The translations under genes and the position numbers were made by a program. A DNA stretch of 64,000 nt from Owenweeksia sp. (GTDB lineage Bacteria; Bacteroidota; Bacteroidia; Flavobacteriales; Schleiferiaceae), in NCBI GenBank assembly GCA_002695025.1, contig NZNV01000017.1, positions 1-64,000 of the forward strand. The letters run 5' to 3'. Positions 25,916 through 33,538 of the stretch are shown here, piece after piece (positions within the stretch are counted from its first letter, which is position 1; each line of letters starts with the position of its first letter). Below the pieces are notes generated by a model. It was not told where the DNA came from. It did no database searches and saw nothing but the letters and a program-made list of their open reading frames with translations.

Positions 25916-26391
25916 CTGCGTTGAGTACCCAGCTGGTAAAGAAGAGCTTCCTCAATCTGCAGGATAAACTAGACATTCGAGCCATCTGGAACTCTGAATA
26001 CCCCCATTCCGTACGTTTTACGGAGATAGAGGGTTTGGAAAAGTATCTGGCCGGTTTAAGTGATATAACCCACTACCTTGTATATTCCGATAAGGGTGTA
26101 GCTGGTTGGCTACCGGTATTTACCCGTGAAGGTGAACGTTGGTTTGCTCTTTTGGTACGCTCTGATTTCCAAAGGAAAGGCTTAGGCAAACAATTGCTGG
26201 ACCACGCCAGGAAAAGTGAAAGAGTACTCAACGGTTGGGTAGTGGATAAAGCCGGTTTTGTAAAATCCAACGGACAGGAATATCGTTCTCCGCTGTCCTT
26301 CTATCTCAACAATGGTTTTGACGTGATTCCCGAAGTTCGGCTGGAAACCGAACAACTTTCGTTCGTTAAGATACGCTGGTCTGCGGTTTAA
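25912..26391 (+). CDS. GNAT-family N-acetyltransferase
   Basis: This is a 159-residue protein starting at GTG 25912, overlapping the preceding stop codon (GTGA), so it is translationally coupled. The acetyl-CoA binding motif is RSDFQRKGLGKQLLDHAR (about residues 83-100). A short FYLNNGFDVIPE segment near the C-terminus matches the usual strand-turn at the end of the fold. The substrate cannot be told. It is probably cotranscribed with the upstream membrane-anchored gene. Confidence 0.85.
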   Translation: MTALSTQLVKKSFLNLQDKLDIRAIWNSEYPHSVRFTEIEGLEKYLAGLSDITHYLVYSDKGVAGWLPVFTREGERWFALLVRSDFQRKGLGKQLLDHARKSERVLNGWVVDKAGFVKSNGQEYRSPLSFYLNNGFDVIPEVRLETEQLSFVKIRWSAV

Positions 26392-26565
26392 GTCTAAATC
26401 TGCAGGTTTCCGCAAACTGGTATCTCGTTCCCACTTTAAACATTTAGTTGGTTTTATCCAATTGGTTACGTCATTCACTAAAATTTTGTATCCGTTGGCT
26501 TTAATTTTTAGGCTGGCAGGCGAGAGGTTTTCAATTTTGGGTGTCAAATCAATCCAAACCTTGTC

Positions 26566-27957
26566 ATGAAATTACAATTAGCCGGCCTTCTTTTGTTAGG
26601 TCTCGTCACCTTCCCTTCCTGTAAAAACAGTCCTTCTGAAGAAGAGCCGGCTCAATTTACCGAGAGCCTTGCCTACCGGGTGCAGGCCAGTACTACCCAT
26701 ACCAGCCTTCCTGCCTTACAGTCGTTTGTTTTTGCCAGCTATAATGAGTATTGGTTGCTGATTGGTGGCCGTACGAATGGTTTTCACGGTTTTGGTAATC
26801 AGCAGGATTTTCCTTTTAAAAAGGCTAATAAGTTCATTTACCTCTACAATACCAGTACACAAAGTCTGGATAGTATGTCCGTAATGAGTCTACCCGTTGC
26901 ACTGCGCGAACAGTATACCTCATCCAATATGCAGCATTTCCAGCAGGGTGATTACCTGTATTTGTGCGGTGGTTACGGTGAACTCCATGCCGGTACTCCC
27001 AATGCCACCTGGCAAACCTTTCCTACTTTTTCAAGGGTTAATGTCCCGGATATGGTACAAGCTATTATTGATCATAATGATACCGCCCTGGCCATGTCAG
27101 TAGTGTATGATTCTGATGATTTTGAAAGAGCTACCGGTGGTGAACTCTTCCGTCTGGATAATAAGTTCTACCTCGTAGTGGGGCATAATTTTGAAGGTCC
27201 TTATGGAGGTAATCATACCCAGATTTACCTGGATACCGTGCATGTGTTCACCGTTACAGAGTCGCCCAACAGTATAGATATCAATCCTTCATCCTTTCAG
27301 TATATTTCGGATAACCTGCCGGATTCGGTGACCCAGTTCCGCAGACGTGATTTGCTAGTGGTTCCTTCTATTGGCAGTGATAAGAGCACTGTAGGACTCA
27401 CTATTTACGGAGGTGTGTTTACCTCTCCGGTATTACACGATACTACCAAAGCCAATCAACCATTCCGCAATCCAATTTACCTTACCAACGGTACCACTCC
27501 ATCCTATGCCCTGGATCCATCCTATACCCAGCGCTCCAATATTTACTCATCGGCTTATGTCACCCTGTACGATTCTACCAATAATGTAATGTACACCACC
27601 TCCTTTGGAGGTATCGGTGATACTGCCATAGGGGCGGGAGATGCTTTTACCAAGCTGATCCTCACCCTAGCCCGTGATAATGTTTCCGGTACTACAACGG
27701 ATATATACAATACCAACAGCCTGGCAGACTTCATTGGTGCCGAATCAGAATTTATTCCGGCCTGGAGCAATATGTATAATGCGGATTATGATGTGCTCAA
27801 TTACCAGGCACTTCCTCAAAATCAGGAGGTATTGATCGGACATATTTACGGAGGTATCCTTTCCAAAGGACCCTCATGGGATCCCAACAATAATCCGACC
27901 GTGCCTTCCAATACCGTATACGAGGTATACCTTACGCGAAACGTCACCACCAACTAA
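26566..27957 (+). CDS. large lipoprotein, beta-propeller-like, function unknown
   Basis: This is a 463-residue protein with a lipoprotein signal (MKLQLAGLLLLGLVTFPSC, Cys19). The mature part contains repeated strands with a kelch-like feel (EYWLLIGGRTNGF, DYLYLCGGYGE, KFYLVVGHNFEGPYGG, TVGLTIYGGVF, VMYTTSFGGIGD), which suggests a beta-propeller of five to seven blades. No catalytic motif is seen. It is likely anchored in the outer membrane. It has its own terminator downstream and no partner on the same strand. Confidence 0.75.
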   Translation: MKLQLAGLLLLGLVTFPSCKNSPSEEEPAQFTESLAYRVQASTTHTSLPALQSFVFASYNEYWLLIGGRTNGFHGFGNQQDFPFKKANKFIYLYNTSTQSLDSMSVMSLPVALREQYTSSNMQHFQQGDYLYLCGGYGELHAGTPNATWQTFPTFSRVNVPDMVQAIIDHNDTALAMSVVYDSDDFERATGGELFRLDNKFYLVVGHNFEGPYGGNHTQIYLDTVHVFTVTESPNSIDINPSSFQYISDNLPDSVTQFRRRDLLVVPSIGSDKSTVGLTIYGGVFTSPVLHDTTKANQPFRNPIYLTNGTTPSYALDPSYTQRSNIYSSAYVTLYDSTNNVMYTTSFGGIGDTAIGAGDAFTKLILTLARDNVSGTTTDIYNTNSLADFIGAESEFIPAWSNMYNADYDVLNYQALPQNQEVLIGHIYGGILSKGPSWDPNNNPTVPSNTVYEVYLTRNVTTN

Positions 27958-27968
27958 CCTGACTTGTG

Positions 27969-27995
27969 GCCCTGGCTTTTGCCGGGGCTTTTTTT
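27969..27995 (+). terminator. terminator after the propeller-like lipoprotein
   Basis: GCCCTGGC (27969-27976) pairs with GCCGGGGC (27981-27988, one G-T pair) around a TTTT loop, followed by seven T. Confidence 0.88.
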
Positions 27996-28018
27996 AATGC
28001 AACTTTAGTGGGGCGTGC

Positions 28019-28026
28019 TACCTTTG
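28019..28026 (+). promoter_or_regulatory. -7 element TACCTTTG of the Crp/Fnr gene, probably leaderless
   Basis: This exact TAnnTTTG match ends four bases before the ATG at 28031. Transcription would start at or very near the start codon, so the mRNA is likely leaderless. No clear -33 element is present. Confidence 0.6.
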
Positions 28027-28030
28027 TGGT

Positions 28031-28651
28031 ATGGAACTGAACCAGATTACCGAATTCCAATCATCGGCTGCCATTCTTCAACGTCTCCATGAATACGGCA
28101 TTCCCCGCACTTTTAGCGAGGGAGAAGTGATCATGCGTGAAAGTGCCTACGTACGGGCCATTCCCATTGTAACGGAAGGTAGCGTAAAAGTAATGCGCAC
28201 GGATCCCGATGGCCGGGAGATATTGCTCTATTATATCCGGCCGGGTGAGAGCTGCATCATGTCTTTTTTGGGAGGCATGCACCAGGAAACCAGTAAGGTT
28301 AAAGCGGTAGCCGACAAGGATACCCAAATACTCATGATCCCTGTAGAGAAACTCAGCGAACTCATGCGTGAGTTCCCGGAATGGCTGGATTATATATTCA
28401 AACTATACCATAAGCGTTTCGAAGAGTTGCTGGAAGTAGTGAATGCCGTGGCCTTTAAACGGATGGATGAGCGCCTGCTGGATTTTATACGCAAGAAGAG
28501 CGAATTGAGTGGGGATAATGCTGTACACATGACCCATGAGCAGATAGCCCATGAATTGGGTACTGCCCGGGTGGTAGTCTCACGCTTGCTCAAGCAGATG
28601 GAGGAGGAAAAGCTGGTGGAGCTTAGTCGCAATAAGATTACCCTTCTGTAA
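28031..28651 (+). CDS. Crp/Fnr-family transcriptional regulator
   Basis: This is a 206-residue regulator. The cyclic-nucleotide-binding-like domain spans about residues 20-135 (FSEGEVIMRESAYVRAIPIVTEGSVKVMRTDPDGREILLYYI). A long dimerisation helix follows, and the winged helix-turn-helix is at about 150-200 (MTHEQIAHELGTARVVVSRLLKQMEEE). There is no N-terminal Cys cluster, so it is not a classical iron-sulfur Fnr; an internal CIMSF cysteine exists. It stands before a set of sulfur-handling genes (DUF2892, TauE/SafE, two rhodaneses), which it probably controls. This arrangement recurs in Bacteroidota. The signal is unknown. Confidence 0.93.
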   Translation: MELNQITEFQSSAAILQRLHEYGIPRTFSEGEVIMRESAYVRAIPIVTEGSVKVMRTDPDGREILLYYIRPGESCIMSFLGGMHQETSKVKAVADKDTQILMIPVEKLSELMREFPEWLDYIFKLYHKRFEELLEVVNAVAFKRMDERLLDFIRKKSELSGDNAVHMTHEQIAHELGTARVVVSRLLKQMEEEKLVELSRNKITLL

Positions 28652-28719
28652 CATTGGTTACTCTTTTTCCGGGCTTTCTTCCGGACCTTTGATCCTTAGA
28701 AAATCAGATCTAAAAAGAT

Positions 28720-28923
28720 ATGAAAGCAAATATGGGTGCAGCAGACAGGGTGATCCGTGTGATCCTGGCCATGGTGATGGCCGGCTTGTATTTTGGTAAT
28801 CTTATTTCCGGAATATGGGGCATAAGCTTGTTGGTTTTAGCTGTAGTGTTCGTTATCACCAGCTTTATGCGTTTTTGCCCACTCTATCTCCCCTTTGGGA
28901 TTTCAACCTGCCGTAAAGGGTAA
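28720..28923 (+). CDS. DUF2892 (YgaP-type) inner-membrane protein
   Basis: This is a 67-residue protein. It opens with MKANMGAADRVIRVILAMVMAGLYF and has two hydrophobic segments (about 12-28 and 32-50), followed by FCPLYLPFGISTCRKG. This is the DUF2892 pattern, found as the membrane part of the rhodanese YgaP and as free-standing genes beside rhodaneses. The two cysteines near the end are typical. It lies three bases upstream of the TauE/SafE gene, so they are cotranscribed. It probably works with the nearby rhodaneses. Confidence 0.88.
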   Translation: MKANMGAADRVIRVILAMVMAGLYFGNLISGIWGISLLVLAVVFVITSFMRFCPLYLPFGISTCRKG

Positions 28924-28926
28924 GGG

Positions 28927-29727
28927 ATGGTAGAGATTATAGGCTACATACTCGCTATGATCATAGGGGTTTCCCTGGGATTGATCGGTAGTGGGGGGTC
29001 CATTCTTACGGTGCCGCTTCTGGTGTATTTTTTTGGCCTGGATGCGGTTCTGGCAACCGCCTATTCGCTGTTCATTGTAGGGGTTTCATCGGCAATAGGT
29101 GCCACCCGGTTCATCATCCGCAAGCAAACCGATCTGTACGTGGCGGCCTTATTTGCTGTACCCTCGCTGGTAGCCGTTTACCTGGTAAGGCGCTACCTGG
29201 TGCCTTCCCTACCTGCAGAGCTTTTTACTTTAGGAGATATCAGTGTGAGTAGGGATACCTTTATCCTGGTGTTTTTTGCCCTGATCATGTTGTTGGCTGC
29301 CACCCGAATGATCCGCTCCGGAAAAACAGAGGTTCCTGCCGGCTCAGAAAGCAGGAAACCCAATATTTTACTGGTTGTGGTAGAGGGGTTGATAGTAGGG
29401 AGCGTTACCGGCTTTGTTGGTGCCGGGGGAGGTTTCCTTATAATTCCAGCCCTCGTACTGCTGGTAGGTTTGCCTATGAAAAAAGCGGTGGCCACCTCAT
29501 TGCTGATCATTGCGGTAAAGTCGCTGTTTGGTTTTATTGGTGATGTACAATCCCATGCCATTGACTGGACCTTTTTAATAACCCTGGCCGCACTGGCAAG
29601 CGCGGGTATTTATTTGGGTATGTACCTGGGTAAAAAAGTAGATGGTTCCCGGCTGAAAAAGGGCTTTGGCTATTTTGTCCTGCTCATGGCCTTATTCATG
29701 ATCATTCGTGAAAGTGGCATTGTGTAA
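28927..29727 (+). CDS. TauE/SafE-family sulfite/sulfur exporter
   Basis: This is a 266-residue inner-membrane protein with about eight hydrophobic segments in two similar halves: IGVSLGLIGSGGSILTVPLLVYFFGLD in the first and GSVTGFVGAGGGFLIIPALVLLVGLPMKKAVATSLLI in the second. These glycine-rich repeats define the TauE/SafE family (PF01925), which moves sulfite, thiosulfate or organosulfonates. Neighbouring rhodaneses point to sulfite or thiosulfate. It follows the DUF2892 gene by three bases. Confidence 0.93.
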   Translation: MVEIIGYILAMIIGVSLGLIGSGGSILTVPLLVYFFGLDAVLATAYSLFIVGVSSAIGATRFIIRKQTDLYVAALFAVPSLVAVYLVRRYLVPSLPAELFTLGDISVSRDTFILVFFALIMLLAATRMIRSGKTEVPAGSESRKPNILLVVVEGLIVGSVTGFVGAGGGFLIIPALVLLVGLPMKKAVATSLLIIAVKSLFGFIGDVQSHAIDWTFLITLAALASAGIYLGMYLGKKVDGSRLKKGFGYFVLLMALFMIIRESGIV

Positions 29728-29737
29728 CAAAAGTGGC

Positions 29738-29767
29738 TTTGGTTGTGGAAATGTGCCCTTAGATTTG
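29738..29767 (+). promoter_or_regulatory. promoter upstream of the rhodanese pair
   Basis: TTTG (29738-29741), an 18-base spacer and TAGATTTG (29760-29767) form a good Bacteroidota -33/-7 pair inside the 70-base gap after the TauE/SafE gene. The two rhodanese genes can therefore be transcribed independently of the upstream genes. Confidence 0.55.
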
Positions 29768-29798
29768 CCATGATATTTAAAAGAAAAATCAATTGAAA

Positions 29799-30080
29799 AT
29801 GACTGTAGAAGAAATGCTTAAAAACAATACAGGAACTATAGTAGATGTGCGTACACCCGCTGAATTCCAGGGTGGACACGTAGCTGGTTCCCGTAACATC
29901 CCATTGCAGGAATTGAACCAGCGAATGGATGAAATAAAATCATTGGGGCAGCCCTTATTGCTTTGCTGCGCGTCTGGAAACCGCAGCGGTATGGCCACTC
30001 ATATGCTTTCGCAGGAAGGGATAGAGTGTTATAATGCCGGATCCTGGTTGGAGGTAAATCACATGCAGGTAAACTCGTAA
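29799..30080 (+). CDS. single-domain rhodanese sulfurtransferase
   Basis: This is a 93-residue protein from the ATG at 29799; a TTG two codons upstream is possible. It is a complete rhodanese domain with the conserved TIVDVRTPAEFQGGHVAGSRNIPL and the active-site loop CCASGNRSG, where the second Cys is the persulfide-forming residue. It transfers sulfane sulfur between acceptors in the cytoplasm. It lies two bases upstream of a second, different rhodanese gene and downstream of TauE/SafE, so a role in thiosulfate or persulfide handling is likely. Confidence 0.92.
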   Translation: MTVEEMLKNNTGTIVDVRTPAEFQGGHVAGSRNIPLQELNQRMDEIKSLGQPLLLCCASGNRSGMATHMLSQEGIECYNAGSWLEVNHMQVNS

Positions 30081-30082
30081 TT

Positions 30083-30388
30083 ATGTTTAGAAAATTGTTC
30101 GGGCTGGGCCCCAAAACAGATTATGCCCAATTGGTAAAGGACGGTGCCCAGATTATTGATGTACGCACCAAAGGTGAATACCAGACTGGCCACGTAAAGG
30201 GGTCCGTAAATATTCCTCTTAACGAGCTGTCTTCGAGGTTGGCTAAGATCAAAAAAGACAAAGCGATCATTACCTGCTGTGCTTCAGGTATGCGCAGTGC
30301 CTCCGCCAAAAGCATCCTTAAATCCAAAGGTTTTACTGAAGTACACAATGGTGGCGGATGGATGAGCCTGCAGTGCAAGTTGTCCTAG
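30083..30388 (+). CDS. second rhodanese-like sulfurtransferase
   Basis: This is a 101-residue rhodanese domain preceded by a short basic N-terminus (MFRKLFGLGPKTDY). It has QIIDVRTKGEYQTGHVKGSVNIPL and the active loop CCASGMRSA, with the same double Cys as its neighbour. Overall identity to the neighbour is modest, so they are likely specialised rather than redundant. It ends one base from the stop codon of the convergent serine hydrolase gene, with no terminator between. Confidence 0.92.
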   Translation: MFRKLFGLGPKTDYAQLVKDGAQIIDVRTKGEYQTGHVKGSVNIPLNELSSRLAKIKKDKAIITCCASGMRSASAKSILKSKGFTEVHNGGGWMSLQCKLS

Positions 30389-30389
30389 A

Positions 30390-31436
30390 TCATTCCAGGT
30401 CCCTTTCCAGGTAACCGCCTGATCCGCTTGTTTGCGTATCCACTTCACGGTAGATCATTTCGGCCAAGGCGGTGATCTGGGTTTTCAATTTGTTTGGATC
30501 GGTGCCTTTAGTCATAATACCCAGCAGGAAAGGTTTCCGGCTATGATATACAATGGCAAAGTGATGGTACTGATGGCTCGTAGCGTTGATCTGCCGGTAG
30601 CCATATTTATGGCTTACCCGCACCTGGGGAGGTATGGCCTGACGTATGCCAAACCCAAAACCGGAATGTGCTAAAATGGCCAGTGCCTTGTCTGACATTG
30701 CCTCTGAGAGGTAGGAGGCATTGTATAGAGTGCGAAAGAAGGCAGAATACCGCCTTACGGTCACAAAATCCTTTTGAGAACCTCCTCCTGCCGGGGTCCG
30801 GAAGTCCAGTTCTTCCTCCACCTTTTTGCGAAAGCCTGGAGATCTTTGATCCAGGAATTTCATCAATAGTATGGTCGCTTCATTATCAGAAGCCGTGATC
30901 ATTATGTTCAACAGTTGCTCTACCTTATAGCTGCTTCCAGGCATCATCGGGCTTTGGGCATTCACCGGCTTTTTATACAGTTGCTCCCTGGCACCTTCGT
31001 AGGTTATGGTTTGACTGAGGACTCCCGGGTTTTGATCTTCAAATTTCAGGATGGCAATCATGACCGGAACCTTCATGAGGCTGGCCGGGCTGAAGACTTC
31101 CGTTTCGTTGATCCCCCACCATTGATCATTGGTGAGATCGCGAAAGTAGAGTGCCACCGTATTTTGCTGTCCCTTTAAGTTTTGTTCAATTTTCGCGCGA
31201 ATACCCTTTAATTCGCTGGGGTCATATTTACGGTAGTCCGTAGAAGCAGCACCAGGGTTCAGAAAGCTTCCGGAAGTTTTTGTCTGAGGTTGCGGGGTTT
31301 TGGCCGGAGAGGGAACAGGAACAGGCTCCGGTTTAAATACCCATACAATCAGGCCTCCGGCAATCAGGCCAGCTAATGCTAACATCCACGCATAACTCCT
31401 GCGGGGAGGGTTGGGGATAGAGGAGTTCTTCTTCAA
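30390..31436 (-). CDS. class A beta-lactamase-like serine hydrolase, membrane-anchored
   Basis: This is a 348-residue protein with an N-terminal anchor (about 14-34, YAWMLALAGLIAGGLIVWVF), a proline-rich linker and a penicillin-recognising domain (about 80-340). The SxxK motif is SLMK in FSPASLMKVPVMIAIL. The SDN-like motif is SDN in ITASDNEATILLMKFL. The usual KTG is replaced by KYG in SHKYGYRQ. It resembles the Beta-lactamase2 group; such proteins may be penicillin-binding or other hydrolases rather than drug-resistance enzymes. It probably acts in the periplasm. Confidence 0.85.
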   Translation of the reverse strand: MKKNSSIPNPPRRSYAWMLALAGLIAGGLIVWVFKPEPVPVPSPAKTPQPQTKTSGSFLNPGAASTDYRKYDPSELKGIRAKIEQNLKGQQNTVALYFRDLTNDQWWGINETEVFSPASLMKVPVMIAILKFEDQNPGVLSQTITYEGAREQLYKKPVNAQSPMMPGSSYKVEQLLNIMITASDNEATILLMKFLDQRSPGFRKKVEEELDFRTPAGGGSQKDFVTVRRYSAFFRTLYNASYLSEAMSDKALAILAHSGFGFGIRQAIPPQVRVSHKYGYRQINATSHQYHHFAIVYHSRKPFLLGIMTKGTDPNKLKTQITALAEMIYREVDTQTSGSGGYLERDLE

Positions 31437-31566
31437 AGGTTTTTAAACTTAAATGAAAGTTAAGCTACCAATCCATTAACTGTACGTGCAAAGAATAATT
31501 GTTGTGCCATCCAAACTCAGGTTTTCACCGGGTCATTACAGATATTTGCTGCGCTAATTCTGTTTT

Positions 31567-32604
31567 ATGTTCGATAATACCCTCAGTTCCATCGTTTCCG
31601 TTATGATCCACTATGTGGGTAACCGCCTGAAAGAAGACCATTTACAGGTCAGTACCCATCCCTCGGGGATGGACCCCGCTACTGAAAAACAGCTTTGGAA
31701 TTACCTGTACTCGGCTTTTAAAACCCCGGAATTCCATCGATTTACCCACCCGGCCGAGCTGGAACTGAATAATGTATATAGCATTTGTCGCGACATTTTC
31801 AGGGATCCGGAAACCTTTAACAACCGTTCCGGGGCCTTGGCTAAACTCCTGTATGAACATTCTCAGCACCCCAATATCAAGTCGGGGGAGCTGTTTATAA
31901 TCTATTTTAAGAGTCTCACTTTCGGTTCCCTTACCTCGGATGCCATCGGCCTTTTTAAATCGGAGAAAAAACAACCCTTTTTCTTTACCGAAGAGCAGGA
32001 TGAAACCATTGATGTATTCAGTTATTCCGGGATCAGCCCTTTTAAAGTGGATAAGGCCTGCCTGGTTTTTAACCAGGATGGGGAAGACGGCTACCAGGTG
32101 CTGGCGGTAGACAATCTCAATAAAGGGGAAGAGGCCAAATACTGGTTTGACGATTTTCTGAAAGTAAAACCACGTTCTACAGAATATTTGAAAACCTCTT
32201 CAATATTGTCTCTCACCAAGAACTTTATCGAAAAAGACCTGGATAGTGAGAAGCCACTGGAGCGCCAGGACAGCATTGACCTGTTGAACCGTTCCCTGAA
32301 TTATTTCAAGGAATCCGAGGCTTTTGATTACGATGACTTCAATGAACAGGTGTTCCAGGATGAAGGAACCATAGATCGCTTTAAGAGCTATGCCGAGGAG
32401 AACGATCGTGATAACCTCCAGTTCCATGAATCCTTTAACATTGCCCCGGAGGCGGTAAAGAAAAAGTCACGCATATTCAAAAGCGTGTTGAAGCTGGACA
32501 AGAATTTTCATGTATACATCCACGGTAATCGCGAAATGATCGAAAAAGGCACCGATGACGGGGGTCGTAAATATTATAAGCTGTTTTACGAGGAAGAAAA
32601 TTAA
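31567..32604 (+). CDS. nucleoid-associated protein, NdpA/YejK family
   Basis: This is a 345-residue cytoplasmic protein of the NdpA family (PF04245). The characteristic opening (IVSVMIHYVGNRLKEDHL) and middle (SLTSDAIGLFKSEKKQPFF, FKVDKACLVFNQDGEDGYQVLAVDN, AKYWFDDFLKVKPR) are present. The C-terminal part ends with a basic beta segment (FKSVLKLDKNFHVYIHGNREMIEKG) likely to contact DNA. E. coli YejK binds DNA and interacts with topoisomerases. Its stop codon overlaps that of the convergent CDF gene by four bases (TTAA). Confidence 0.9.
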   Translation: MFDNTLSSIVSVMIHYVGNRLKEDHLQVSTHPSGMDPATEKQLWNYLYSAFKTPEFHRFTHPAELELNNVYSICRDIFRDPETFNNRSGALAKLLYEHSQHPNIKSGELFIIYFKSLTFGSLTSDAIGLFKSEKKQPFFFTEEQDETIDVFSYSGISPFKVDKACLVFNQDGEDGYQVLAVDNLNKGEEAKYWFDDFLKVKPRSTEYLKTSSILSLTKNFIEKDLDSEKPLERQDSIDLLNRSLNYFKESEAFDYDDFNEQVFQDEGTIDRFKSYAEENDRDNLQFHESFNIAPEAVKKKSRIFKSVLKLDKNFHVYIHGNREMIEKGTDDGGRKYYKLFYEEEN

Positions 32605-33479
32605 TCGTTCAGGGAGCAGCTTTCCTGGTCCAGTTCGGTTTCAATGGTATAATGTGAAAAGTGGTATTCACGCTTCAACATTTCCTTCAGTCTTTCCTTG
32701 CAGGCCACAATTTCACTGAATGATTGTACATCCTGAAGTTGCACATGCGTGGTAAATACATGGTGTTCTCCGTCAAGGCTCCAAAGGTGGGTGTGGTGAA
32801 GGGACTTTACCTTAGGGTCTTCTTTTATCTTTCGGATCACTTCCTCCAGGTCTATCTCGCCCGGTTTAGCTTGCAGGAATACATAGAGCGTTTCCCGTAA
32901 ACGTCTTATCACATTGTAGAGTACATACACGGTAATGAGTATGGAAAGGGCGGGGTCCAGGAAGTACCAGTCCGTAAATAGCAGAACGATACTTACAATA
33001 AGTACTGCCACCCATCCCAGCACATCTTCTACCAGGTGCCACGAAACTACCTTTTCGTTTAAGGTCTTTCCGGAACTCAGTTTCCAGGCGGCATAACCGT
33101 TCACGGTAACACCTATCAGTGCAAAGATCACCATCCCACGCGCATCTGTGGTTTCAGGATTTTGGAGCCGCTGAAGGGCTTCGGAGATTACGAAAACGGA
33201 GCCAGCTATCAGTACCAGGCTGTTAATGAGCGCCCCGAGGAGAGAAAAGCGTTTATAGCCAAAGGTAAAGCGGCTGTTAGCCTCCCTGGTCGATTTGCGG
33301 TCCAGGAACCAGGATACACCTAACGAAAGGCTGTCACCAAGATCGTGCAGGGCATCCGAAAGAATAGCCACGCTGTTGGTGATTAATCCACCAATAATTT
33401 CGAGGATCGTAAAACCCACGTTCAGGAAAAAAGCCAGCCTCAGGTTTTTGCCGGAAGGATGATCATGTTGATGGGCCAT
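32601..33479 (-). CDS. cation diffusion facilitator (CzcD-type) metal efflux protein
   Basis: This is a 292-residue inner-membrane Zn/Co/Cd-type efflux protein. It has six membrane segments; the metal-site residues appear in NSVAILSDALHDLGDSLSLG (TM2, HxxxD) and in LVEDVLGWVAVL (TM5, HLVED). A histidine-rich start (MAHQHDHPSGK) and a cytoplasmic ferredoxin-like C-terminal domain (about 205-285) with HHTHLWSLDGEHHVFTTHV complete the family pattern. It is the last gene of the minus-strand metal cluster, 59 bases beyond a TonB receptor gene, with a GC-rich hairpin in between. Confidence 0.94.
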   Translation of the reverse strand: MAHQHDHPSGKNLRLAFFLNVGFTILEIIGGLITNSVAILSDALHDLGDSLSLGVSWFLDRKSTREANSRFTFGYKRFSLLGALINSLVLIAGSVFVISEALQRLQNPETTDARGMVIFALIGVTVNGYAAWKLSSGKTLNEKVVSWHLVEDVLGWVAVLIVSIVLLFTDWYFLDPALSILITVYVLYNVIRRLRETLYVFLQAKPGEIDLEEVIRKIKEDPKVKSLHHTHLWSLDGEHHVFTTHVQLQDVQSFSEIVACKERLKEMLKREYHFSHYTIETELDQESCSLND

Positions 33480-33508
33480 ATTGATAAAACAGGTTTGGAA
33501 GGAGGAAG

Positions 33509-33532
33509 TTCCCGCGCCTTCAGGCGCGGGAA
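33509..33532 (-). terminator. GC-rich hairpin between the TonB receptor and CDF genes
   Basis: TTCCCGCGCC-TTCA-GGCGCGGGAA is a perfect 10-bp stem with a tetraloop, six bases after the receptor stop codon (minus strand). It lacks a T tract, so it may stabilise the upstream message or attenuate, rather than fully stop, transcription into the CDF gene. Confidence 0.6.
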
Positions 33533-33538
33533 TGGTTC

